From the NCBI GenBank assembly GCA_019637315.1, contig JAHBVU010000004.1, forward strand, positions 186,001 to 250,000: a stretch of 64,000 nucleotides of DNA. Direction: 5' to 3'. The translations under genes were made by a program, and so were the position numbers. This DNA is from Gemmatimonadales bacterium (GTDB lineage Bacteria; Gemmatimonadota; Gemmatimonadetes; Gemmatimonadales; GWC2-71-9). Within the stretch, counting starts at the first letter, position 1. The number at the start of each line of letters is the position of its first letter. Positions 1-8,916 of this stretch are shown one piece after another. The notes under the pieces were generated by a model. That model did not search any database, was not told where the DNA came from, and saw nothing but the letters and a program-made list of their open reading frames with translations.

Positions 1-560
1 GCGGTAGCCGTGGTGCCCTCGTCGTCCGGGCCGGGCGGTTCGTCGACATCCCGATTCCAGACCTCCAGCCGAACCCAGACCGGTGCATCGAGCCCGGAGA
101 TCCGCTCGCCGCCACCCAGCTCACCGGACCAGCGGCGCTCCTCGGCCAGGCTGTGGGCGCCCTGGGTCCACTCGTCGGGCCGCAATGCAATGGTATGCAA
201 CGCGGTGGTGTCGGGCTCACCATCCGGAGCCGCCAGCTGCTCACCGACCTCACCACCGACTGCCAGCTCCGTACCAGCCGACTCGGCGCCGTCCCCTGCC
301 TCCCCATCGTCCTCTGCGTCAGAGCTGTCAGACGCGCGCTCGACTGGCGGGCAGCGGTAGAAGCTCAACCGCCCGCGCCGGATCTGTGCATTGGGGTCGA
401 AGACCCGGTAGTTGAGCGCGAGACGGTCCGTCGAAGGATCCCAACGCTCCGGCCCGCGCAGGTCGGCCACCGAGAAACCAGCCACCCGAATCTCGGTTTC
501 ACGCCCGGTGCCCACATCGTCGGCAAGTGGGGCGGACGGTTCTCCAGGCTCGTCGGTCAT
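1..560 (-). CDS. Partial protein of a DUF4123-linked cassette, C-terminus off the left edge
   Basis: An open frame starts with ATG at 560 and stays open to base 1, giving at least 186 residues. Its ATG overlaps the stop of the upstream gene as ATGA (557-560), so translation is probably coupled. The visible part begins with an acidic, Pro/Ala-rich stretch, then a beta-rich segment containing LNYRVFDPNAQIRRG and SFYRCPP. A very acidic low-complexity stretch follows, and then another beta-rich segment with VWVRLEVWNRD. I do not recognise a family. The neighbours (an Ig-like protein and a DUF4123 protein) suggest a component or cargo of a contractile or type VI secretion apparatus, which is inference from context only. 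Confidence 0.6.
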   Translation of the reverse strand, partial: MTDEPGEPSAPLADDVGTGRETEIRVAGFSVADLRGPERWDPSTDRLALNYRVFDPNAQIRRGRLSFYRCPPVERASDSSDAEDDGEAGDGAESAGTELAVGGEVGEQLAAPDGEPDTTALHTIALRPDEWTQGAHSLAEERRWSGELGGGERISGLDAPVWVRLEVWNRDVDEPPGPDDEGTTAT

Positions 561-883
561 CGCCGAGCCCGATCGGGAATCGAGGTGAATCGAGCTATCC
601 CGCCGCTGCGCGCCAAGCCATCGAACCGAACTCGGCCGTCCCGATCCGTCCGCCCTTCGAGCGTTTCACCGGTGTCGAGTTCGATCCGGACATCCTGGTC
701 GGGAACAGGATCGCCCGCCTCATCCTTGAGGATCACGCCGAGCCAGGTATCGGGTGGATCGTCGGGGAGGACCGGGCCGGGCTCCGTTGCCGGGCGCGGT
801 CCGGTACGGCAGGGGGCGCACGCCGACCCGCCGCCAGGCGGAGCAAGTGCGTCGGCCTGCGCCTGCGAAATCTGAAGCGTCAT
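557..883 (-). CDS. Small protein with Ig/transthyretin-like carboxypeptidase-regulatory fold
   Basis: This 108-aa protein starts at ATG 883, which overlaps the stop of the DUF4123 gene as ATGA (880-883). Its own stop overlaps the next ATG in the same way. The N-terminal 45 residues are Pro/Gly-rich and hold a CAPC pair. Residues about 45-95 read as a beta-sandwich of the carboxypeptidase regulatory type (GVILKDEAGDPVPDQDVRIE, then TDRDGRVRFDGL). Small proteins with this fold occur in type VI secretion and phage-tail-like loci, often near VgrG or effector genes. That placement is known for the family, but the role here is inferred from the coupled DUF4123 neighbour. No signal peptide is visible. 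Confidence 0.6.
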   Translation of the reverse strand: MTLQISQAQADALAPPGGGSACAPCRTGPRPATEPGPVLPDDPPDTWLGVILKDEAGDPVPDQDVRIELDTGETLEGRTDRDGRVRFDGLARSGGIARFTSIPDRARR

Positions 884-1410
884 CGGAGTGCTCCGCCTAA
901 CGACACATGGCGGTCGCCGATTCGCTGCCAGAGCAGCTCACAGGAACGGTCGGGACGACCGATCGCAAACGCGTCGACCGGGCCGAAGAAGCCAGGGAGA
1001 TCGACCTCGGGCGCCGCGAGGTAACTCGACAGCACGCGCGGATCGTAGAATCGGAAGTACCAGGACTCGTTGGTCGGGCTCTCGATGATCAGGAAACGGC
1101 GGAAGTGACGGTAGAGCGCCTCGAAGCCTGCACCGGACAGCACCAAGGCGCCCCACGGCTCGTCCCACAGCACCTCGCGAATCCAGCCAAGGGTATCGGC
1201 ATCGACGCGGTACAGATATGGCGCGATGGCCCACAGCTCTTCTTCGGCGCGCCCCCGATAGAGCGACCGGGCGCTCCCGGGGTCGGTCTCTCGGCAACGG
1301 ATCGGAACCGCAGGCTGGTCGCACGCATCGACGAGCGCGTAGAGGCGGCCGGCTTGGGACCACCGGTCGACAACTGTCGGCGCAATCTCAGTCCGCTGTA
1401 GCGTGGTCAC
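880..1410 (-). CDS. DUF4123 domain protein (type VI secretion adaptor family)
   Basis: The protein is about 176 residues from GTG 1410; a TTG at 1446 would add 12. It shows the DUF4123 pattern: an early LYALVDACDQP motif, a central WGALVLSGAGFEALYRHFR segment, and a late WYFRFYDPRVL segment. DUF4123 proteins (Tap/TEC) are adaptors that load effectors onto VgrG in type VI secretion systems and are normally encoded between vgrG and the effector. Here it is the first gene of a leftward cassette in which every junction is an ATGA overlap. The rest of the cassette, where an effector would be expected, lies beyond the left edge. No VgrG is in view. Confidence 0.75.
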   Translation of the reverse strand: MTTLQRTEIAPTVVDRWSQAGRLYALVDACDQPAVPIRCRETDPGSARSLYRGRAEEELWAIAPYLYRVDADTLGWIREVLWDEPWGALVLSGAGFEALYRHFRRFLIIESPTNESWYFRFYDPRVLSSYLAAPEVDLPGFFGPVDAFAIGRPDRSCELLWQRIGDRHVSLGGALR

Positions 1411-1527
1411 CTTGAGAATATGCGTCGGCGGCGGGCAGGGCGGCAACGCCGCGGGGCTCGCCCGTTTCCGTTGCGATTCGGCTACCGGCTCGGTACCTTC
1501 CGCCCTATTGAGTATCTAGAGGTCACC

Positions 1528-1860
1528 ATGGCTGGGGACAAACTCGACCTGCTGCAAGGCACGCTGGATCTCATCGTGCTCAAGCTGCTGCAAGGCGGAC
1601 CAGCCAACGGCTGGCAGCTGACGCAGACGATTCAGCTCGTCTCGCGCGGAACGCTCGACGTCAACTACGGCTCGCTCTACCCCGCCCTCCGCCGACTCGA
1701 GGCCAAGGGCATGGTCAGCGCCGAGTGGGGGCCAAGCGAGAACAATCGCCGGGCGCGGTTCTATAAGTTGACGCCAGCCGGGCGGAAGCAGCTGGCCAAA
1801 GAACGCGCCGACTGGGAGCGATTCACCGGCGCACTCGGCCTGATCCTCGCGACCGAGTGA
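1528..1860 (+). CDS. PadR family transcriptional regulator
   Basis: This 110-aa winged-helix protein has the typical PadR opening (DLLQGTLDLIVLKLLQGGP) and the wing region with NYGSLYPALRRLEAKG and FYKLTPAGRKQL. I take ATG 1528 as the start, preceded by AGAGG 7 nt upstream; a longer frame opening at 1420 adds residues that are not PadR-like. In Gemmatimonadota and Acidobacteria such short PadR proteins usually sit next to ABC permease genes. None is adjacent here, because the next gene downstream is convergent and unrelated. The gene is transcribed divergently from the DUF4123 cassette across a 117-bp gap. Confidence 0.9.
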   Translation: MAGDKLDLLQGTLDLIVLKLLQGGPANGWQLTQTIQLVSRGTLDVNYGSLYPALRRLEAKGMVSAEWGPSENNRRARFYKLTPAGRKQLAKERADWERFTGALGLILATE

Positions 1861-1864
1861 TCGG

Positions 1865-2674
1865 CTACGCCACTCCAAACAGGGATGTCAGGTTCTCGAG
1901 ATCCTCGGGGTCGAAGAGGCGCCACCCCTGGGCGAGGAATCGAAGCAGTTCGTCCTCGGTCGGATAGCTGTGGTATCGACCCGCCGCCGGATCCTGCGGT
2001 TCCGCAGCAACTGTCTCACCCCGCTCCAGCCGTTCGACCGCGTCCGCGACCAGCCGCACGCCCAGCGGATAGAGCGACAGCACGTGCCAGAGGAGCGATC
2101 GGCTCCGGTCGACCGGTCGCCGCGCGGTTGCAATGATTCCGCCCTGATCGATTTCCGGACTGTCGATCCAGTGGAGGGTGCAGCCAACCTCGGTGTCGCC
2201 GGCCAGGAGCGCACGAAAGGTGGCCAGCACACCTCGGTAGGCAGGCAAGAGCCCCGAATGCAGGTTGAGCACGCCACGTGGCGGAATCGCAATCGCCTCG
2301 TGCCCCAGAATGTGGCCGAAGCGGATCGAGATGAAGAGATCCGCGTTTGCCCCGCGCAGGGCGTCGAGCCCCGCGGGTGATCGGGCGGACGAGAGAGTCC
2401 AAACCGGAACCCCGAACCGGCGTTCGAAGCTGTCGAAACCTGTGAGGGCACCCTCGGGCAGCGACCGGTGCTCCGCCAGGGGGAATACCAGCCGGTTGAA
2501 GAGGGTCTGCTCGACGTAGCCGAGCTGACCGAGGGCCCTGGCCCGGCCGCCCGCAGGCCCGCCAACGCGCTCCGACTGAAAGACCCCGACCAGTCGCTGG
2601 CCCAGCAGGGGGCACAGCAGGTTGAGTGCGAGGCAGCTCTGGACATCCTGGTTGAGCAGCAGGGCGATGCGCAT
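1865..2674 (-). CDS. Formyltransferase-family protein (methionyl-tRNA formyltransferase-like fold)
   Basis: This 269-aa protein has the formyl_transferase hallmark segment: LNLHSGLLPAYRG, then a region ending HWIDSPEIDQGGII. That gives the N-H-D arrangement of the family (Asn and His of LNLHSG, Asp of SPEIDQG). The catalytic domain is therefore intact, but the protein is shorter than Fmt (about 310 aa) and lacks a recognisable C-terminal tRNA-binding domain. It is more like the stand-alone formyltransferases that modify sugars or small metabolites. I chose ATG 2674 (MRIALLLNQDVQ) because a beta-strand start suits the Rossmann fold; the frame extends upstream to 2725. It is convergent with padR, 4 bp apart. 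The substrate cannot be read from the sequence. Confidence 0.75.
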   Translation of the reverse strand: MRIALLLNQDVQSCLALNLLCPLLGQRLVGVFQSERVGGPAGGRARALGQLGYVEQTLFNRLVFPLAEHRSLPEGALTGFDSFERRFGVPVWTLSSARSPAGLDALRGANADLFISIRFGHILGHEAIAIPPRGVLNLHSGLLPAYRGVLATFRALLAGDTEVGCTLHWIDSPEIDQGGIIATARRPVDRSRSLLWHVLSLYPLGVRLVADAVERLERGETVAAEPQDPAAGRYHSYPTEDELLRFLAQGWRLFDPEDLENLTSLFGVA

Positions 2675-2825
2675 TCCGCAAGATACCGGCACCTTCCCGT
2701 GGTCGAAACGCAGACATGACAGCACCTGTCGGCGGCAGAGTACAGCAGACGAACTCCCTCCAGTGCCCTGGATCTGGGCCTTGCCGCTACTTTTCCAGAT
2801 CCATCTCGCACGCCGGAGCCACTCG

Positions 2826-5800
2826 ATGCCTCACCACCGCCCCCGCCGGGGATACCTCGGCGCGTCACTGATCGCGCTGCTGGCCGTCGCGACCGCAACA
2901 TCGCTTGACGCGCAGCCCAAACCCGACAGCGCCTGGTCGATCGAGAAGATTCATGGGCCAAGTCTCCCCTTTGCCGTGACCCTCGATGAGGGAACCTGGA
3001 TGTCACTCGATCTGTCGCCCGACGGGCGGACCATCGTCTTCGATCTCCTGGGCGACCTGTACACCATGCCGATCACGGGCGGAACAGCCACCCGGATCAC
3101 TCAGGGCCCGGCCTTCGATCAGCAGCCGCGCTTTTCGCCTGACGGCAAGCGGATCGTCTTCGTCTCCGATCGCTCCGGCTCGTCCAATCTCTGGTTCGTC
3201 GAGCCCGATGGCTCGAATCCGAGGGCCCTGACCACCGACCGCGCCTGGGGCTTCTCGTCACCGGTGTTCACGCCGGACGGCGACTACGTCATCACTCGTC
3301 GCGCCTCGCTCAACGATCAGGGTTCGGGCATCACCCTTTTCATGTACCACGTCGACGGCGGGGGTACCGGGGTCGAGCTCTTCAAGGGAGAGAACGCGCC
3401 GGCAGGTCCCGCGCTCTCGCGTGACGGGCGCTGGCTCTACTTCTCGACCCGACAGCCCTTCGATCGCGGCGGCGCCGTCATCAAGCGGTTCGATCGTCAC
3501 ACCGGCCGGATCCTGCCGCTCACCTCGGGATACGGTGGCGCCGTCCGCCCGGCGGTCAGCCCCGACGGCCGGACCCTCGTCTTCGGGCGACGCATCGATG
3601 CGCAGCAGGTGCTGGTATTGCGCGACCTCGAAACCGGCGCCGAGCGGGTGGTTTATCGCGGCCTCGACCGCGACGAGCAGGAAACCACCGGATCTGCCGA
3701 CTTGCTGCCCGGCTACGCCTTCACACCCGACGGGTCCGAGGTCATCGTCTCGGCCCGCGGCAAGTTCCGTCGCATCACGCTCGCCACCGGCGCAGAGCAG
3801 CTCATTCCCTTCTCGGCACGCTTCGAGCAGACCCTGACCGAGCGAGTCATGGTCGCCTCGCGGCTCGACGACGGCCCGGTGCCGATCAAGCTGCTTCGCT
3901 GGCATCATGCCTCACCCGACGGGCGGCGGATTGCCTTCAGCGCAGCCGGACAGAACTACCTCTACGACGTGGCCAGCCGGCAAACCCGCCAGGTCGGCAG
4001 CGGGTCGGGCCACCAGTTCTCTCCCGCCATCTCGCCGGACGGCCGCTGGATTGCCTGGGTCGACTGGCGCGACTCGACCGGTGGGCACGTCTACAAAGCC
4101 CCGATCGACGGCGGCACCCCGGTTCGCCTCACCACCCGGGCGGCGCACTACGTCAACCCTGCCTGGTCCGCAGATGGGCGGAAACTCGTGGTGCTGCAAG
4201 GCTCGGGCGGTGAGTTCCGCGGCGACCGTGGCACCGAAAGCCTCTACTACGAAGTCCGCTGGCTCGATGCGACCACCGCGGGCCCGGCGCATTTCGTCAC
4301 CGCGTTTCCGAAGCGCGGCATCCGGCGGCAGATCGTCCGCCCCAAGTTCGACCCGACCGGCACCCGGATCTACTTCTCCGAGAGCGAAGGCGGCTCGAAC
4401 CTGATACCGCGGTCGACCGACCTGATCTCGGTCGCGCTCGACGGCACCGACCGGCGGATTCACCTCCGCTTCCTGTTTGCGGATGATCTGATACCCTCGC
4501 CCGACGGCAAGTGGGTTGCCTTTACCGAGCAACACAACGTCTACGTCGTGCCGCTGCCGGTGGCGGGGTCCACACCGGTCGAGGTCCGACTCGACGGAGG
4601 CGTCCTCCCGGTGCGCCGGCTGAGCCAGGAGGGTGGGGCCTGGGTCGACTGGGCCGCCGACGGCAACAGCATCACCTGGGGCTGGGGGCCGAACTTCTAT
4701 CGTCTCCCGCTCGAGCGTGCCCGGCTGACCAAGGGTACCGCGGCCGCCGATACCGTTCACATCGCGCTGACCGCGCCGAGGCTTCGCCCCACCGGCCAGG
4801 TCGCGCTGCGCAACGCGCGAATCATCACCATGGGCGCCGCCGGCACCATCGACCGCGGTGACATCGTGGTCGAGGGCGGACGGATCCGAGCCATCGGCGC
4901 CTCGGGATCCGTGCCGATTCCGAGCGGCGCCACCGTGCTCGACATCAGCGGCAAGACGGTCATGCCGGGTATGATCGACCTCCACGCCCACTACTACGAC
5001 GAGGACACCGAGCTGCTGCCCGAGCGCGACTGGGCTCTTGCCGCGCAACTGGCGTATGGCGTCACCACCATCCGTGACGTCTCCGTGCGCAGCCAGACGG
5101 TGTTCACCCTGGCCGAAATGGTGGAAACCGGGCGGATGATCGGCCCGCGCATCTTCAGCACCGGCGACATCATCTGGGGCTGGAACGCGCCCTTCGCGAG
5201 CCCGGTGGCCAGCCTGGACGACGCCCGCCGCCAGGTGCGCCGCCTCAAGGCACTGGGTGCCACGCTGGTCAAGCAGTACATGCAGCAGCGGCGCGATCAG
5301 CGTCAGTGGGTGGTGCAGGCCGCACGGGAGGAGGGCCTGATCGTGACGCCCGAAGGCGGGGGCCAGACCTTCTTCGACCTCACCATGGTGATGGACGGGC
5401 ACAGCGGGATCGAGCACGCCATTCCCACGGCGCCTCTCTATCGCGACGTGATTTCACTGTTTGCTGCCGCGAAGACCGACTACGTCCCCACCCTGATCGT
5501 GGGCTACGGCGGACCGACCGCGGAGACCTATTTCCACCAGAAGTACGACGTCCATGACGACGCCAAGCTGCGCCGCTTCACGCCCCACCTCTACCTCGAC
5601 GAAAAGGCCCGACGCCGGGCGCTGCTGCCCGAAGAGGACTATCACTTCATCGACGTGGCCAAGGCCGCGGCCGCCATCCTCAAGGCCGGCGGCAACGTCG
5701 GGCTCGGTGCGCACGGCAACCGCCAGGGGCTCGGCGCGCACTGGGAGCTCTGGGGCTTGGCACTGGGCGGGCTGACGCCGCTCGAGGCGCTGCGCACCGC

Positions 5801-6044
5801 GACGGTCATTCCCGCCGCGGCCATGGGCCTCGACCGCGACATCGGCTCACTGGAGACGGGCAAGATGGCCGACCTCGTGATCCTGGATGCCAACCCACTA
5901 GACGACATCAGGAACACGGAGCGGATCAGTCACGTCATGAAGGCGGGTGTCCTGCGCGACGGCAACACGCTCGACGAAGTGTGGCCGGCGCGCCGACCGT
6001 TCGGCACGTTCTACTGGCAAGGCTACGGCGCGGTGGTGCGCTAG
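2826..6044 (+). CDS. Exported amidohydrolase with N-terminal TolB/PD40 beta-propeller
   Basis: The product is 1072 residues from ATG 2826. A signal peptide (about residues 1-30, ending SLDAQ) is followed by many PD40/TolB-like blades. These are recognisable by repeated LSPDGRTIVF, FSPDGKRIVFVSD and ISPDGRWIAWVD elements up to about residue 600. A metal-dependent amidohydrolase domain follows: the metal-ligand motif DLHAH lies near residue 720, LGAHG near 960, and the family C-terminal element ETGKMADLVILDANPL near 1020. Propeller-amidohydrolase fusions of this size are common in Gemmatimonadota and related phyla and are annotated as cyclic-amide or peptide hydrolases. The actual substrate is unknown. 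The gene is monocistronic and ends at a bidirectional hairpin. Confidence 0.9.
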   Translation: MPHHRPRRGYLGASLIALLAVATATSLDAQPKPDSAWSIEKIHGPSLPFAVTLDEGTWMSLDLSPDGRTIVFDLLGDLYTMPITGGTATRITQGPAFDQQPRFSPDGKRIVFVSDRSGSSNLWFVEPDGSNPRALTTDRAWGFSSPVFTPDGDYVITRRASLNDQGSGITLFMYHVDGGGTGVELFKGENAPAGPALSRDGRWLYFSTRQPFDRGGAVIKRFDRHTGRILPLTSGYGGAVRPAVSPDGRTLVFGRRIDAQQVLVLRDLETGAERVVYRGLDRDEQETTGSADLLPGYAFTPDGSEVIVSARGKFRRITLATGAEQLIPFSARFEQTLTERVMVASRLDDGPVPIKLLRWHHASPDGRRIAFSAAGQNYLYDVASRQTRQVGSGSGHQFSPAISPDGRWIAWVDWRDSTGGHVYKAPIDGGTPVRLTTRAAHYVNPAWSADGRKLVVLQGSGGEFRGDRGTESLYYEVRWLDATTAGPAHFVTAFPKRGIRRQIVRPKFDPTGTRIYFSESEGGSNLIPRSTDLISVALDGTDRRIHLRFLFADDLIPSPDGKWVAFTEQHNVYVVPLPVAGSTPVEVRLDGGVLPVRRLSQEGGAWVDWAADGNSITWGWGPNFYRLPLERARLTKGTAAADTVHIALTAPRLRPTGQVALRNARIITMGAAGTIDRGDIVVEGGRIRAIGASGSVPIPSGATVLDISGKTVMPGMIDLHAHYYDEDTELLPERDWALAAQLAYGVTTIRDVSVRSQTVFTLAEMVETGRMIGPRIFSTGDIIWGWNAPFASPVASLDDARRQVRRLKALGATLVKQYMQQRRDQRQWVVQAAREEGLIVTPEGGGQTFFDLTMVMDGHSGIEHAIPTAPLYRDVISLFAAAKTDYVPTLIVGYGGPTAETYFHQKYDVHDDAKLRRFTPHLYLDEKARRRALLPEEDYHFIDVAKAAAAILKAGGNVGLGAHGNRQGLGAHWELWGLALGGLTPLEALRTATVIPAAAMGLDRDIGSLETGKMADLVILDANPLDDIRNTERISHVMKAGVLRDGNTLDEVWPARRPFGTFYWQGYGAVVR

Positions 6045-6087
6045 GCGGTGGCGGGGCGGTTGCCGACAGGCAGCCGCCCCGCACCGC
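6045..6087. terminator. Bidirectional hairpin between convergent genes
   Basis: The arms at 6045-6064 and 6069-6087 pair almost perfectly (one bulged G, one G-T pair) around a GACA loop. The structure begins at the base after the amidohydrolase stop and touches the stop codon of the convergent DUF1508 gene, so it can serve both. There is no strong T tract. Confidence 0.65.
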
Positions 6088-6419
6088 TAGGTGTTGTCCT
6101 TGATCGTCGTCGATGCACCGTTCGCTTTGACGGAGCTGATCCCCCCCTCACGCGAATCGGTCGAAGCATACATCTGGCTCGTACCGATGACCTGGGAGTT
6201 CGCCGCCTTCAGGTTGAAGTAGAACTTCCCGTTCGACGCCGTGTTCCGCTCGTAACGTTCATCCGCCCCGCAATTCACCTGAACCGACGCGATGCCGGCT
6301 TGTGCCGACGCCTTGGCCTTGTAGAGTTCGCTGCTGAGAATGACTTCGCCATTCGCAGCCTTCAGCACGAACTTGAACTGTCCATCCGCACTCGTATCCA
6401 CCTCATACCATCCGGCCAT
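6087..6419 (-). CDS. YegP-like protein with two DUF1508 repeats
   Basis: This 110-aa protein contains two DUF1508 units: GQFKFVLKAANGEVILSSE with its trailing helix, and GKFYFNLKAANSQVIGTSQ with its helix. Each has the conserved F-x-L-K-A-A-N-x-x-V/E-I core. ATG 6419 is preceded by AGGGG with 6 nt spacing; a GTG at 6425 is an alternative. Proteins of this family (YegP) are small, soluble and widespread, and their function is not firmly established. The gene is alone on its strand and convergent with the amidohydrolase. Confidence 0.9.
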   Translation of the reverse strand: MAGWYEVDTSADGQFKFVLKAANGEVILSSELYKAKASAQAGIASVQVNCGADERYERNTASNGKFYFNLKAANSQVIGTSQMYASTDSREGGISSVKANGASTTIKDNT

Positions 6420-6676
6420 GGTCACCCCCTGTGAAATGCGTTCTCATCACCCGCCAATGGGAATGACCCAGCGGGTCGATCCGCCCGGACCATTCACCAG
6501 GCCCGGAACCACGCTTCCCGATCGTGCTCCGCACCACCGCCCAATCTATGGTAGAATGCGGGCTCAGGGCACCGCCGCTGCCAAGCCCGGCGGGTGAAGC
6601 CCACACACGACCCGCCCGCGAAGCGCGACCCGCCGAGTATATTCCAACCTCCTCCCCGCGCGCGGCGACACGACCC

Positions 6677-7819
6677 ATGCATCACTCCCGATTCGGAACC
6701 AGAACTCTGACCCGCCTCATTGCCATCGTCTGGGCAAGCGGACTGCTGGTTGCCTCCGTGTCGGCACAGCAGCCAGGGCTACCGACCAGTCTGACTCATG
6801 AGGCCGTCGTTGCACGCATCGCAGACCTGCGGAAGATCACCACCCCGAACGGGATCGAAGCGCTCGAAGAACTCGAGATCGACGGCACCCGGCAGTGGAT
6901 CTCGATCCGCGGTCGCGACCGCGCGAATCCGATCCTGCTGATGATTCACGGCGGCCCCGGCAGCCCGACGATGCCCGTCAGCTGGGCATTCCAGGGTCCC
7001 TGGGAGGACTACTTCACCGTGGTGCAGTGGGACCAGCGCGGCGTCGGCAAGAACGCCCTCACCGCCGACCATGCCGCTCTCGCCCCGACGCTCACGGTCG
7101 AGAGCTCGGTGGCCGACGCCGAGGCGGTGGTGGCGCATCTGCGGAGGCGGCTGGATCAGGACCGCGTCGTCGTGATGGGATACTCCTGGGGCTCGATCGT
7201 CGGCAGCCTGCTGGCACAGCGGCGTCCCGAATGGCTCTACGCCTACGTCGGCGTTGGTCAGGCGAGCTATCGGGGTGACGACTACCTCTTCACTCGGCTG
7301 ATCGAGCTGGCCACCGCTGCGCGCAACCAGGAGGCGCTGGCCGAGCTGCGCACCATGGCGCCGTATCCGAACGGAGTGCCGCCGGTTCAGAGCGTGGTCA
7401 CCTCGCGGAAGTGGGCCCGGCACTTCGGTGGCGCCTGGTACGGTCGCACCGACTTCGGTCCCTACTCATCCGCACCCGATTGGGCTCCGGAGTACAGTGA
7501 TGCGGAGCGAGCCGCCATGGACCGCGCTTCGGGTTGGGCCACCGTGACGCTGCTCGCCGAAATGTTCAGCCAGCGGCTCGACACGCTGCCACCGTTCAAA
7601 GTGCCGGTGGTGGTTCTGATGGGGCGACACGATCTCCACACCCCGCATCAGCCAGCTCGCGAGATGTATGATCGGCTCGAGGCGCCGCGCAAGCGCTTCA
7701 TCACGTTCGAACTGTCGGCCCATGTGCCGATGATGGAGGAGCCGGGCCGGTTCCTGAGGGCGCTGATCGATGAGGTTCTACCGCTGACTCGGACCGCGGC
7801 GGCGCGCAGCCCGCGTTGA
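6677..7819 (+). CDS. Exported alpha/beta hydrolase, proline iminopeptidase-like
   Basis: The protein has 380 residues from ATG 6677, with a signal peptide ending in SVSAQ. The fold is the proline-iminopeptidase branch of alpha/beta hydrolases. The oxyanion element is HGGPGSP, the WDQRGVGKN element follows, and the nucleophile elbow GYSWGS is near residue 168. The acid is Asp in GRHDLHTP near 317 and the His is in SAHVPMMEEP near 348, so the triad is complete. The frame is open upstream to 6524, but that part lacks a signal sequence. Related exported enzymes act on N-terminal proline peptides or small esters and amides. The specificity here is not deducible. Confidence 0.88.
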   Translation: MHHSRFGTRTLTRLIAIVWASGLLVASVSAQQPGLPTSLTHEAVVARIADLRKITTPNGIEALEELEIDGTRQWISIRGRDRANPILLMIHGGPGSPTMPVSWAFQGPWEDYFTVVQWDQRGVGKNALTADHAALAPTLTVESSVADAEAVVAHLRRRLDQDRVVVMGYSWGSIVGSLLAQRRPEWLYAYVGVGQASYRGDDYLFTRLIELATAARNQEALAELRTMAPYPNGVPPVQSVVTSRKWARHFGGAWYGRTDFGPYSSAPDWAPEYSDAERAAMDRASGWATVTLLAEMFSQRLDTLPPFKVPVVVLMGRHDLHTPHQPAREMYDRLEAPRKRFITFELSAHVPMMEEPGRFLRALIDEVLPLTRTAAARSPR

Positions 7820-7861
7820 TCGCCCGGTGGGCACTGTTGCGGGATGCGGGTCCGATCTGTG

Positions 7862-8656
7862 CTACTGGACCGTGGGAATCACGCCGCCCGGCGTACCAAA
7901 GTGGGGAATCACCCCGGCCTCTCTGAGGTCCATTGCGGGCGCGGGTGTGATGAATCGAGCGTCGGCGGTAGCGTAGTAGAGGCAACCCAGCTCGTCCGGA
8001 GGCCGGCTTCGCACGAACTGATCCGCCGCCTCGACCGCTCCCAGCCAGACCTCCTTCGCGCGCACCAGGTCAAACGGCTGAGTCAGTTGCAACCGGTCGA
8101 TATCCTCCGGTCGATACCGTCCACGACGTTTCAGCAGCTCGAGCAAAGAGAGCGGCGTAAAGCCGGGATCTTTGCCGCAGGCCGCCCAGACCAGCGCACC
8201 GAGCGAGAGCACCCGCTCGTGGAGGTACAGCATGTCGACGTAGTCGCGCGGCTCGTTGCGCCCGGCCAGTGCCAACACCTTGTTGACCGCGAGGTCGACG
8301 TCGTGCAGCAGCAAGCCTCCGAGACTGTCGACGACCAGCGGCATGAAACGCCAGGCTGTGTCGTGCGCCCAGTCGATTTTGGTCGACACCCCATCGTGCT
8401 GAACCGTCGCGCGAATCAGCCCAGGCTGACTGATCTCGACCTCGACTTCGAATCCGGCCGCCACCAGCACTCCTCGGTCCGCAGCAAACGTCGCGGCAAC
8501 CCGGGCTTCCGAATCATGAAAGAAGTCGAGGTCGTCGCTGTACCGGGTCGAGTTCGGCGAGAAATGGATCGCGGCGCCGCCAGCCAGGTAGCGCTCGGAC
8601 TGACGCCGGCCCGCCAGGGTCGACAGGATCCGGCGCTGATGCTCGGTCAGGGGCAT
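7862..8656 (-). CDS. Nucleotidyltransferase of the AbiEii/AbiGii toxin family
   Basis: This 264-aa protein starts at ATG 8656 (MPLTEHQRRIL). The nucleotidyltransferase signature is present: YLAGGAAIHF, a spacer, then TRYSDDLDFFHD, which is the GG...R-x-S-x-DLDF pattern of AbiEii-type toxins. Two conserved acidic residues are intact, and FEVEVEISQPG with KIDWAHD provides the following strand. AbiEii proteins are the toxins of type IV toxin-antitoxin and abortive-infection modules. The gene overlaps the small upstream gene by 10 bp (8647-8656), so the two are co-translated. The cognate partner is not AbiEi-like in sequence, so the pair is a variant module. Confidence 0.82.
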   Translation of the reverse strand: MPLTEHQRRILSTLAGRRQSERYLAGGAAIHFSPNSTRYSDDLDFFHDSEARVAATFAADRGVLVAAGFEVEVEISQPGLIRATVQHDGVSTKIDWAHDTAWRFMPLVVDSLGGLLLHDVDLAVNKVLALAGRNEPRDYVDMLYLHERVLSLGALVWAACGKDPGFTPLSLLELLKRRGRYRPEDIDRLQLTQPFDLVRAKEVWLGAVEAADQFVRSRPPDELGCLYYATADARFITPAPAMDLREAGVIPHFGTPGGVIPTVQ

Positions 8657-8910
8657 AACCGCCGCGCCACCTCCCACGCCTCCCGATTGCCATGCTTCAT
8701 CAACTGCTCGGCCACCCACTCGACATCAGCCGGACCGATCGTCAGATCAGGACGGTAGGACCAGAAACAGCTCGCGCGAAAGCGCTTGAACGCGCGCCGG
8801 GCCTCGCGGACCGCCACCATACCCTTCGCAGTTTCCGGGTCCAATGACCGACGGCTACGGGTGCCGCCCTTCCGGCCAATGGCGGCGAGGTAGTTTCGAA
8901 CCTTCGACAT
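8647..8910 (-). CDS. Small putative antitoxin partner of the AbiEii-type protein
   Basis: The protein is 87 residues and very basic at the N-terminus (RNYLAAIGRKGGTRSRR). It has a helical middle rich in Arg/Ala and a C-terminal DVEWVAEQLMKHGNREAW element. I do not recognise a Pfam-type family. Its position directly before and overlapping the nucleotidyltransferase, its small size and its single shared promoter suggest an antitoxin or accessory DNA-binding protein. The ATG at 8910 is only 6 nt from a good -10 element, so the mRNA is probably leaderless. The basic N-terminus could contact the palindrome at 8919-8933, which is inference. Confidence 0.65.
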   Translation of the reverse strand: MSKVRNYLAAIGRKGGTRSRRSLDPETAKGMVAVREARRAFKRFRASCFWSYRPDLTIGPADVEWVAEQLMKHGNREAWEVARRLCP

Positions 8911-8916
8911 TCCTAC

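Noticed and set aside
3912-5417. 501-codon minus-strand open frame
   Set aside because: It is antisense to the amidohydrolase with its intact HAH motif. It is a high-GC shadow without any motif.
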